Made by a program: the position numbers and the translations under genes
Notes under the pieces: generated by a model
Told to the model about the DNA's origin: nothing
Databases searched by the model: none
The model's input: only the letters and a program-made list of their open reading frames with translations
In this document: positions 1 through 5,755 of the stretch, piece after piece
Layout: each line of letters begins with the position of its first letter
Numbering within the stretch: position 1 is the stretch's first letter
Origin: an uncultured Desulfobacterium sp.
GTDB taxonomy: Bacteria > Desulfobacterota > Desulfobacteria > Desulfobacterales > Desulfobacteraceae
DNA length: 9,219 nucleotides
Reading direction: 5' to 3'
NCBI GenBank assembly: GCA_937124525.1
Contig: CAKZLA010000185.1
Span: 1 to 9,219, forward strand

Positions 1-60
1 TGGCCGGTTCCTATTGCCCATCGGGGGGGCTCTGCTGAGGCAAACTTGGAGGCTACCTTT

Positions 61-109
61 TCATATAACCGCCACGGACGGACCGTATTGGGGCTCTGGC
101 CTGCCCACA
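61..109 (+). repeat. 49-nt dispersed repeat, copy 1
   Basis: This stretch matches the minus strand of 4525-4573 at 44 of 49 positions by eye, including the shared block GACCGTATTGGGG and the shared end GGCCTGCCCACA. Three of the five differences fall at third codon positions of one reading frame (HITAT..PYWGSGLPT), which hints at a coding origin but is too few to prove it. The hairpin that copy 2 can form is weakened here by A·C mismatches, so the structure is not clearly conserved. Confidence 0.6.
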
Positions 110-125
110 GATCTTGCCGACCCGC

Positions 126-175
126 AACACTGAGGATTAATTCAACTTGAAGGGTTGAACTCAATCCTTAGTGTT
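126..175. repeat. 50-bp fold-back (imperfect inverted repeat)
   Basis: The arms are 126-146 and 154-175 around a 7-nt loop (TTGAAGG). The outer AACACT/AGTGTT, the middle AGGATT/AATCCT and the inner TTCAAC/GTTGAA pair. One G:U pair and a small internal loop are the only defects. A TTTTTT run lies about 15 nt downstream of the right arm, too far for a classical intrinsic terminator. It may be a terminator-like structure for a gene entering from the left, or a repeat element. Confidence 0.6.
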
Positions 176-334
176 ATGAGCAACCCCATTTTTTACATGT
201 CCGTTTACAGATGTATTCTGCATACTTAAGTAGTTCATCTGTAGGCATCCTGGCTACCCACTTAAGGCGGGGCAGGCTTTAAAATCAGGCGGATTAGCAG
301 CCTGAAATTTAGGGGTTGAAAGCTAATTATTCAC

Positions 335-368
335 ATAAAAAGCCTTGAGAATATCAGTTATTCTTAAG
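335..368 (-). terminator. Probable terminator of the mntA-hepT operon
   Basis: Read on the minus strand, CTTAAGAATA (368-359), loop ACTGA and TATTCTCAAG (353-344) form a 10-bp stem with one A·C mismatch, followed by GCTTTTTATG. It lies about 50 nt past the hepT stop codon and in the right orientation. The stem is AT-rich, so efficiency is uncertain. Confidence 0.5.
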
Positions 369-416
369 TTCAAATCTCGAACACGTTATTATTGAGGGAC
401 AAAGCTGGATTAAATA

Positions 417-785
417 CTACAGGGAGTTTTCCATTTTAGTTACTGTTTCGATTAAACCGGGAATTCGATCCTTGCATATAGAAAATACCACTTCGGCGTT
501 CAAATCAAAGTAATGATGACTGATAATATCGCGCATCCCTTTGGCACCTTTCCAATCTACTTCAGGGTATTTCACAAGAAGGTTGTGGTCTGTTACCTTG
601 TCCAGATTTTTCAAGTTTTCACCAATGGCTATCAGCATCATGCATATGCCATCCAGCTTGTCAACTCCAGCCTCGGATAGAAGAAAATCATCTGGACCAT
701 GGATGGCTTCACATCTTCGTTCAATACGACTTGCAGCAGTCAAAATCTGATTGAGTATTTCTTTTGCAAGTTCCTTGTCAAACAT
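417..785 (-). CDS. hepT: HepT-like HEPN ribonuclease toxin
   Basis: This 122-residue protein is of the HepT/DUF86 family, the toxin half of HepT-MntA toxin-antitoxin modules. HEPN toxins of this class cleave RNA in the cytoplasm. The catalytic RX4HXY motif is intact as RDIISHHY, with R85, H90 and Y92, and the family signature IGENLKN is at 54-60. The length is normal for the family. In characterised modules the partner MntA silences HepT by adding AMP to the motif tyrosine, which here would be Y92. The start codon ATG (785-783) overlaps the end of mntA by 8 nt, so translation is probably coupled. No frameshift or lost residue is seen, so the toxin looks active. The family assignment is confident; activity is inferred from the motif. 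Confidence 0.9.
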   Translation of the reverse strand: MFDKELAKEILNQILTAASRIERRCEAIHGPDDFLLSEAGVDKLDGICMMLIAIGENLKNLDKVTDHNLLVKYPEVDWKGAKGMRDIISHHYFDLNAEVVFSICKDRIPGLIETVTKMENSL

Positions 786-1083
786 AAACAGCCTCCCGGT
801 CGATACGCCTTTTGAGAAAGCTATTCATTTTTTCACGATAATGAACTATATCAACCTTTGTCTGATAAGCAGTTTCAAGTTCTTCCTTAATATGTACCAT
901 GTAAAAAAGATCTGGTTTACTCATCGTTACCACAATATCCACATCACTATCCGGCCTGTTTTCTCCCCTGGCAAGAGAGCCGAAAACGCCTATGGAAGTA
1001 ATACCAAATTTTTTTACAAATTCTGTTTTTCGGTTCTTGAGGGTTTTTAGTACTTCATCACGGTTTAACTTTTTTCCCTCCAT
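778..1083 (-). CDS. mntA: MntA-like minimal nucleotidyltransferase antitoxin
   Basis: This 101-residue protein is a minimal nucleotidyltransferase of the polymerase-beta superfamily (MntA type) and the antitoxin partner of HepT. The signature GSLARGENRPDSDVDIVV (35-52) gives the GS-x10-DxD active site with G35, S36, D47 and D49. D78 in VDIV is the likely third metal-binding aspartate. In known systems MntA uses ATP to AMPylate HepT and neutralise it. The gene comes first in the operon, upstream of hepT. The start at ATG 1083-1081 is supported by a purine-rich AGGGGGA tract a few bases upstream. All catalytic residues are present, so an enzymatic antitoxin is expected, not a degenerate one. 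Confidence 0.9.
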   Translation of the reverse strand: MEGKKLNRDEVLKTLKNRKTEFVKKFGITSIGVFGSLARGENRPDSDVDIVVTMSKPDLFYMVHIKEELETAYQTKVDIVHYREKMNSFLKRRIDREAVYV

Positions 1084-1216
1084 ATATCCCCCTATTACAC
1101 AGATTAAATTTTAAATCAGTTTATAAGATATTGTGATGAAGGGCAAATTTATTTTCAAGTTTGAAATGGCAGAACCTTATAATAATTTAAACAAGCTCCC
1201 GGGAGGAACAGTTTTT

Positions 1217-1253
1217 AAAAAAAGGCGTGTTATTTTTTAAACGTCCTTTTTTT
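1217..1253. terminator. Possible bidirectional terminator-like hairpin
   Basis: AAAAAAAGG-CGT (1217-1228) pairs with ACG-T-CCTTTTTTT (1241-1253), with one bulged T and a 12-nt AT-rich loop. Both strands end in a run of seven T. It is far from the nearest genes (it would face the mntA start), so what it would terminate is unclear. Confidence 0.3.
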
Positions 1254-1257
1254 ACAT

Positions 1258-1366
1258 GGTAAGGGAGTCAGAAGTTTTAGATTTACCGCTTATATTTTTC
1301 AGACTTAGATATATCGGTTTTGAAGCCGGATTTACAGGTAAATTGATTTGTTCTAACTCCCTAACC
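1258..1366. repeat. 109-bp fold-back element
   Basis: The terminal arms GGTAAGGGAGTCAGAA (1258-1273) and TTCTAACTCCCTAACC (1351-1366) are inverted repeats with two mismatches in 16. A second inner pair, ATTTACC (about 1281-1287) and GGTAAAT (1337-1343), lies at matching distances from both ends. The equal spacing of the two paired blocks suggests one symmetrical element and not chance, for example a small MITE or a structured RNA. No ORF is inside. Confidence 0.45.
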
Positions 1367-2000
1367 TGGACAAGCCAGAACCAAAAAGGGTTTCTTATTT
1401 TCTTGCCAAAGTAACACAAAAATAAGAGATAAGAATCTAAAAAGAAAGCCTTTATTGCTTTAGAATGTTTCTTGACTATTTAGTTAATATTGGGGTTGAT
1501 CATAACGTCGGCCACCTTGTGGTAGCATTTTAGTATTGAAAAATAAAAATTATCATTACAAATAGTTGTGATGGATAGAATCCTATCTCACGTATGGTTG
1601 GCCCATCTTATGACCAAGCCCGAAAAAAGGGATAAAATATCAAAAAGACGGCGCAGAAATCTTTCCAGATTGTAAAAATAAATGACACGTCCAGGTCCCT
1701 GGAAAAATGGAACTTAAACAGGAAGATCTCCTTGTCATGTACCTGGGAAAATTGGCTTAATAAGAAATCCTATCCAAAGCATTGTAATCATCGGAATTTC
1801 ATACAAATAACGTTGAACAAATATCCCACTTCATTATTGAACTTTTTTACATAAAGTAAAAAACCCTGACATCATAATGCCTGTTTCGCAAATATTCATT
1901 GATGTTCAAGAAAAACAGAGACCTATTTTTTATGTGTAATACTAATTCTTTCAATGGTTTGTTCAGATTTACTTCCAGGTATCATTCTGTTTTCCAAGCC

Positions 2001-2017
2001 TTGGTATACTAATTGCG
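2001..2017 (+). promoter_or_regulatory. Candidate sigma-54 (-24/-12) promoter for the symporter
   Basis: TTGGTATACTAATTGCG has the invariant GG (2003-2004) and GC (2015-2016) separated by exactly 10 nt, and keeps TGG and TTGC of the consensus TGGCAC-N5-TTGCA. It departs from consensus at the two C positions of the -24 box. It lies about 100 nt upstream of the symporter start. Dicarboxylate transporters are often sigma-54 dependent, which makes the match more plausible. No enhancer site was identified. Confidence 0.35.
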
Positions 2018-2117
2018 TTGTCTCCTTGACACAGGGAGCACCGGAAAAAGATATCTCGCTTTTTCCTCATTTCCTTGCTGGATGTAAAACACAACACAAA
2101 AACTTGAAGGAGGCATT

Positions 2118-3524
2118 ATGTCGAATAAAACGATCAAAATGATTGTTCCGCTTGTTGCTTTGCTTGTGCTCTGGTTTGTGCCAGTACCTGAAGGGTTAAC
2201 TGTGAAGGCATGGCATTTTCTTGCCATATTTATGGCAGTTGTCATAGGTCTTATTGTTGAACCTGTCCCCGCCGCACTGGTGGGTTTTACCGGCATCTCT
2301 CTTGTTGCAATTCTTGGCTTGATGGGATCATCTGGAGATAATATAAAGTGGGCGCTTTCCGGGTTTTCCAATTCGGTTATCTGGCTTATCTTTGCAGCGT
2401 TCATGTTCGCCATGGGCTATAAGAAAACAGGACTTGGGAAAAGAATATCATTGGTCATGATTAAATATATGGGGAAAAACTCACTGGGGCTTGGCTACGC
2501 AGTTGCTGTTTCAGATCTGATTCTATCTCCTTTTATGCCTTCCAATACTGCCAGAAGCGCTGGCACTATCTATCCTGTCGCGTCTAACATTCCCCTTGTT
2601 TTTAACTCAACACCAGACAATGAGCCCAGAAAACTGGGGGCGTATATCTCCTGGGTTGCCATTGCCAGTACATGTGTCACAAGCTCGATGTTCCTCACAG
2701 CCCTTGCTCCCAACCTGCTTGCAGTGGACATGATACAGAAGGGGACTGGCAATCTAATCTCCTGGTCAGCCTGGGCCAGCATCATGCTTCCCATCATGCT
2801 TCCCTTGTTTATTATCACTCCATGGCTGGTCTATGCTATCTATCCTCCAACCCAGAAAAAATCCCCGGAAGCACCGGTATGGGCAGCAAAACAATTAAAA
2901 GAACTGGGCACAATTTCTGGAAAAGAAATATTAATGGCAGTGCTTGCCATAATTGCATTGTCGCTGTGGATATTTGGTAAAAAATTAGGTATCCACTCAA
3001 CCACTGCTGCCATAAGTGTGGTTTCCGTCATGATTTTGTCAAATATAATTACTTGGGACGACGTTATCTCCAATAAAACTGCCTTCAACGTTTTAATCTG
3101 GTTTGCATCACTTGTGGCCATGGCTTCAGGACTTAAAAAAGTAGGCATCCTGGAGTGGATAGGGAAAAGTGCCGAAATATATCTGGCCAACATGTCTCCC
3201 ACCATGCTGATCATTTCCATGTTGGTGATGTTCTTTTTATTACACTACTTCTTTGCCAGCACAACAGCTCATACAACGGCACTTATGCCGATCTTTCTTG
3301 CCATTGCTGTAAAGTTGATTGCTCCAGAACAGATGGTTCCATTCAGTATTCTCCTGGCTGGAAGTCTGGGCCTCATGGGAATTATAACGCCTTATGCAAC
3401 TGGTCCTTGTCCCATGTGGTATGGAGCTGGTTATATTTCACAGGGCAGATGGTGGGCTTTAGGCGCGATATTCGGGGCATTGTATCTGGGAGTTATTATC
3501 ATTGGTTCCTTAATATTCATTTAA
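2118..3524 (+). CDS. DASS/SLC13 anion:sodium symporter (CitT/DIT1 type)
   Basis: This 468-residue, strongly hydrophobic protein belongs to the divalent anion:sodium symporter family, in the branch with CitT and the plastid 2-oxoglutarate/malate translocator DIT1. It is an inner-membrane carrier for dicarboxylates or related anions. The two substrate/sodium-binding SNT-type motifs are PSNTARSAG (141-149) and STTAHTTAL (381-389). The conserved ITPYATGPCPMWYGAGYI (423-440) lies near the C-terminus. About a dozen membrane segments fill the length, with a hydrophilic loop near 243-270, as in the family. The ATG at 2118 is preceded by AAGGAGG (2107-2113), an excellent ribosome binding site. The gene stands alone on its strand. 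The exact substrate (malate, succinate, citrate or 2-oxoglutarate) cannot be read from the sequence, and sulfate is less likely for this branch. Confidence 0.9.
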   Translation: MSNKTIKMIVPLVALLVLWFVPVPEGLTVKAWHFLAIFMAVVIGLIVEPVPAALVGFTGISLVAILGLMGSSGDNIKWALSGFSNSVIWLIFAAFMFAMGYKKTGLGKRISLVMIKYMGKNSLGLGYAVAVSDLILSPFMPSNTARSAGTIYPVASNIPLVFNSTPDNEPRKLGAYISWVAIASTCVTSSMFLTALAPNLLAVDMIQKGTGNLISWSAWASIMLPIMLPLFIITPWLVYAIYPPTQKKSPEAPVWAAKQLKELGTISGKEILMAVLAIIALSLWIFGKKLGIHSTTAAISVVSVMILSNIITWDDVISNKTAFNVLIWFASLVAMASGLKKVGILEWIGKSAEIYLANMSPTMLIISMLVMFFLLHYFFASTTAHTTALMPIFLAIAVKLIAPEQMVPFSILLAGSLGLMGIITPYATGPCPMWYGAGYISQGRWWALGAIFGALYLGVIIIGSLIFI

Positions 3525-3566
3525 GACTTCAAGTAAAAACAACCCATTCAAGTTCAGGCCTTGCAA

Positions 3567-3629
3567 TTGTTATTATAAAAAGCTCAGCTTATTTTCAAAA
3601 CAGAAATAATCCAGTTTTTATAATGACAA
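3567..3629. repeat. AT-rich fold-back downstream of the symporter
   Basis: TTGTTATTATAAAAA (3567-3581) and TTTTTATAATGACAA (3615-3629) pair over 15 positions with a single T·G pair and a 33-nt loop. A tiny AAGC/GCTT hairpin lies inside. It is the first structure after the symporter stop and might stabilise or end that transcript, though it lacks a GC-rich stem. Confidence 0.4.
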
Positions 3630-3683
3630 GATTGAGGGAGGTTTCAAGCATGCCTTGTTGGTATTCTTTGCTGTTTTTTGTGC

Positions 3684-3710
3684 CACGGGGGTCAGGCTTG
3701 ACCCCACGTG
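3684..3710. repeat. REP-like GC-rich hairpin
   Basis: GGGGTCA (3688-3694), loop GGCT and TGACCCC (3699-3705) form a perfect 7-bp stem. It is extended by CACG/CGTG across a single bulge. The GGGGTCAG core resembles REP sequences mobilised by REP-associated tyrosine transposases. A related start, TGGGGTCAGACCT, occurs at 8757-8769. No transposase of that type is in the window. Confidence 0.5.
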
Positions 3711-3853
3711 ATCTCTAATTTATTCAAATGGGCGGTGAGGAATCGTTCTTTACAACGCAACGGTGCTTACAAAAAATTGCCTGATCAAAAACTCACGTTT
3801 CTGCTCCTTTTGTCTGCACTCTGTGATCACCCATTGGCTTAAATTTGAATGCA

Positions 3854-3946
3854 TAAGTACCCACACATATATGTTTCAGTATTCCATGGCTATATGTCTT
3901 TGATATCTCTGGGTTTTATTTTGAGAAATATATGCTCGGGTACTTA
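3854..3946. repeat. 93-bp fold-back with 19-nt arms
   Basis: TAAGTACCC (3854-3862) pairs perfectly with GGGTACTTA (3938-3946). After a symmetrical 3-nt internal loop, CATATAT (3866-3872) pairs perfectly with ATATATG (3928-3934). The 55-nt centre has no ORF. The symmetrical arms suggest a small mobile element or a structured RNA. Confidence 0.5.
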
Positions 3947-4010
3947 CCTCCTTTCGGAGATACATACCCCTCTAAAAAAAACTTAATGATTGGGTGAAAG
4001 GCCTCATGAA

Positions 4011-4144
4011 AGTAAATATTCGAGTTGGTAATGTAAATGTTTGGCCAGTGCCCCATATTCGCCTATTGGGGACTGCGTAGCATACGAATGCTATGTGAGC
4101 AGGCCAAACTTAGGTGAAGATGGGGTGCTGGCCGAATATTTACT
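4011..4144. repeat. 134-bp palindromic element abutting the thioredoxin gene
   Basis: The ends are a perfect 12-bp inverted repeat, AGTAAATATTCG (4011-4022) and CGAATATTTACT (4133-4144), and the last base lies in the stop codon of the thioredoxin-like gene. Inside, 4043-4065 can pair with 4111-4133 over 23 positions with three G:U pairs and one mismatch, and the tip carries TAGCAT-ACGA-ATGCTA (4078-4093). A competing 8-bp pairing, GTTTGGCC (4039-4046) with GGCCAAAC (4102-4109), uses some of the same bases. The left arm has about 20 nt (4023-4042) with no counterpart on the right. The element may serve as the 3' structure of the arsR operon, or may be a MITE. Confidence 0.6.
4013..4033 (+). 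repeat. 21-nt direct repeat, copy 1
   Basis: TAAATATTCG followed by AGTTGGTAATG. The same 21 nt recur at 8672-8692 with one change (A to G after TTCG). Copy 1 forms the left end of the palindromic element and runs into the part of its left arm that has no partner on the right. Confidence 0.55.
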
Positions 4145-4374
4145 CAGGAAAGCCAGGAACGGATTTCATCCTTTGACGGAATCTTACCGGTGCATTTAAC
4201 CTCTCCATCCACCACCACCGACGGAGTGGCAATTACGCCAAAGCCCGCAATTTCCATCATATCAGTGACCTTTTCAACGCTGGCATCACTGCCCTCAGAT
4301 GCCACCACCTCTTTAACAATTTTTTCCACTTTTTTGCACTTGGCACAACCAGGGCCCAATACTTTGATTTCCAT
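4144..4374 (-). CDS. Small thioredoxin-fold protein, 'redox-active disulfide protein 2' type
   Basis: This 76-residue cytoplasmic protein has a thioredoxin fold of the minimal kind (TIGR00412-like, related to archaeal MTH895). The redox motif GCAKCKK gives C10-x-x-C13 near the N-terminus, and the conserved cis-proline loop is ATPSVVVDG (49-57, P51). A further cysteine, C61, lies in KCTGK. Proteins of this family are often encoded beside DUF318/ArsP permeases, as here. A role in thiol exchange on a metalloid or on the permease is inferred, not shown. It is the last gene of the arsR-permease unit, 191 bp after the permease, and has its own ribosome binding site (AAGGAA). Its stop codon touches the palindromic element 4011-4144. 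Confidence 0.88.
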   Translation of the reverse strand: MEIKVLGPGCAKCKKVEKIVKEVVASEGSDASVEKVTDMMEIAGFGVIATPSVVVDGEVKCTGKIPSKDEIRSWLS

Positions 4375-4524
4375 TTTTATTTCCTTAAATTTTTATATGA
4401 AACTCAGCCCAAAATGCTGATATTATTAGAGTTTCATTTTTAGTTGTGGCTGGTGATTACAGCCATGTATGTTTATAAGAAGCTCCGGCCAATGATTTGT
4501 AATAACTGGAGTTTCGATATTTGT

Positions 4525-4573
4525 TGTGGGCAGGCCGGATCCCCAATACGGTCTGCCCGTGGCAGTTATATGA
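4525..4573 (-). repeat. 49-nt dispersed repeat, copy 2
   Basis: The minus strand of this interval matches 61-109 at 44 of 49 positions. It covers the last codons and stop of the permease gene and the start of the gap to the thioredoxin gene. GGGCAG-G-CCG (4528-4537) and CGG-T-CTGCCC (4549-4558) form a 10-bp stem with an 11-nt loop just after the permease stop. No T-run follows on the minus strand, so it is not a standard terminator. It may attenuate or stabilise the mRNA between the two genes. Confidence 0.6.
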
Positions 4574-5642
4574 TAGCGTTAAACAAATATCCCACCAGCA
4601 GAATACCAAAGCCCACCACGCCAATAAACACGCCAATAAGCCGGGGCTTTAACACCTTTCTTAAAATAACCATCTCCGGCAGGGATAGGGCAATAACACT
4701 CATCATAAATGCCAGCACCGTGCCAAGGGCCGCCCCCTTACCCAGCAATGCCTCCACCACGGGGATAATCCCGGCGGCATTGGAATACATGGGTACACCG
4801 ATGGTCACAGCCAGAGGCACGGACCACCATGAATCCTTACCCATGATGGAAGCCATGAGATCCTCGGGCACAAAGCCATGGATACCAGCTCCCACACCAA
4901 TACCAATGATGACATAGATCCACACCCGGCCGATGATCTCTTTTACTGCATCCCATCCATAGACAATGCGATCGGAAAAGCTTAATTTTTCATCCTCAAC
5001 GGTTCCTGTGGGGGTATTGACTGCGGTGACCCAGTCTTCAATGTGATTTTCAAGGCCCATGCGACCGATGATCCAACCGGCACCTATGGCCACAAACAAT
5101 CCCGTTCCCATGTAAATGGCCGCCACCTTCCAGCCCAGAAGTCCATAAAGCAACCCCAAGGCAATTTCATTGACCATAGGGGCTGAAATAAGAAAAGAAA
5201 AGGTCACCCCCAGGGGGACCCCGGCTGTGACAAAGCCGATGAATAAAGGCACGGCAGAACAGGAACAAAACGGGGTGACAATGCCCAGCAGAGCTGCCAG
5301 GATATTACCGGCAAACTCACTGCGCCCGGATAGAAGCGCCCGGGTTTTCTCCGGGGTAAAAAAACTTCGGATAATGCCCACTCCGAACACCACCAGAAAG
5401 AGGAGCATCATGACCTTGGGGGTATCATAGAAAAAAAATTCCACAGATGCCCCCAGGTGAGAGCCCTTTGTAATGCCAAAAAGGTCATAGGTGAGCCATG
5501 CTGACACCGATGCCAGCTTGCCATAGATGAACCACCAGAGGAAAATACTGGCACCTGCACCTGCAAGGTAGAGAACCAATGAGCGACAGGACTCCCCCAA
5601 AGAGGGCATGTGGGTTCCATTGGTTGAAATATTGTCTGTCAT
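4566..5642 (-). CDS. ArsP-like permease (PF03773/DUF318)
   Basis: This 358-residue inner-membrane protein is of the DUF318/ArsP_1 permease family. Characterised ArsP proteins export trivalent organoarsenicals; other members have unknown substrates. The hallmark TPFCSCSAVPLF (123-134) carries C126 and C128 in a membrane segment, and a second conserved stretch, GVPMYSNAAGIIP (282-294), lies in the C-terminal half. Hydrophobic segments cluster near 20-42, 66-92, 112-195 and 235-357, separated by a hydrophilic loop at about 196-230, giving two similar halves. The ATG at 5642 has GGAG 7 nt upstream. The gene follows arsR by 113 bp on the same strand and precedes a small CxxC protein. The context supports export of a thiol-reactive metalloid, but the substrate is not provable here. 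Confidence 0.88.
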   Translation of the reverse strand: MTDNISTNGTHMPSLGESCRSLVLYLAGAGASIFLWWFIYGKLASVSAWLTYDLFGITKGSHLGASVEFFFYDTPKVMMLLFLVVFGVGIIRSFFTPEKTRALLSGRSEFAGNILAALLGIVTPFCSCSAVPLFIGFVTAGVPLGVTFSFLISAPMVNEIALGLLYGLLGWKVAAIYMGTGLFVAIGAGWIIGRMGLENHIEDWVTAVNTPTGTVEDEKLSFSDRIVYGWDAVKEIIGRVWIYVIIGIGVGAGIHGFVPEDLMASIMGKDSWWSVPLAVTIGVPMYSNAAGIIPVVEALLGKGAALGTVLAFMMSVIALSLPEMVILRKVLKPRLIGVFIGVVGFGILLVGYLFNAII

Positions 5643-5755
5643 ATTTTTTCTCCAATTAAATACTTGATCATTCCAGGGAAATTATCTCCACCCGCTTTGG
5701 AAATGCCAAGCTTACATATATCCATAAGGCTATTTGAACCTACGATTATCCTCTT

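Larger units (their letters stand above)
1..416. other. Left-edge region without a confirmed gene
   Basis: No complete gene is visible. Two plus-strand frames are open from the window edge: one ends at TGA 148-150 (frame starting at base 1) and one at TGA 131-133 (frame starting at base 2). Either could be the tail of a gene that begins outside the window, or chance. The frame starting at base 2 contains HITATDGPYWGSGLPT, which is nearly repeated (HITATGRPYWGSGLPT) in a copy of the same DNA repeat just downstream of the permease gene. I do not recognise either tail. The rest of the stretch holds a strong fold-back at 126-175, a weaker inverted repeat at 206-243 (TACAGATG/CATCTGTA) and a likely terminator at 335-368. 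Confidence 0.4.
1084..2117. other. 1-kb AT-rich intergenic region
   Basis: I found no credible gene in this stretch. It contains the mntA upstream region on the minus strand and several fold-backs: 1217-1253, 1258-1366, 1394-1426 (CTTATTTT/AAAATAAG) and 1843-1863 (TTTTTTAC/GTAAAAAA, perfect). A loose direct repeat lies at about 1701-1722 and 1739-1760 (CCTGG...AAAA.TGG...CTTAA). A possible sigma-54 promoter lies at 2001-2017. The low GC and lack of codon structure suggest decayed or regulatory DNA. A non-coding RNA cannot be excluded. Confidence 0.5.
3525..4010. other. Intergenic region packed with fold-backs
   Basis: No gene is seen. From left to right it holds an AT-rich fold-back (3567-3629), a GC-rich REP-like hairpin (3684-3710), a loose inverted repeat whose ends are ATTCAAA (3722-3728) and TTTGAAT (3844-3850), and a 93-bp fold-back (3854-3946). 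A small CTCC-TTTC-GGAG hairpin follows at about 3949-3960. A longer palindromic element (4011-4144) occupies the remainder up to the thioredoxin gene. Confidence 0.5.

Noticed and set aside
85..92. Octamer TATTGGGG occurring four times (85, 1488, 4064, and reversed at 4541)
   Set aside because: Two of the four are explained by the 49-nt repeat; the other two are too short to separate from chance.
1954..2142. Plus-strand open frame ahead of the symporter
   Set aside because: It overlaps the symporter start in another frame, lacks a ribosome binding site and looks like non-coding DNA.
4008..4080. Short open frame from ATG 4008 (MKVNIRVGN...)
   Set aside because: Only 24 codons, no ribosome binding site, and it lies inside a palindromic element.
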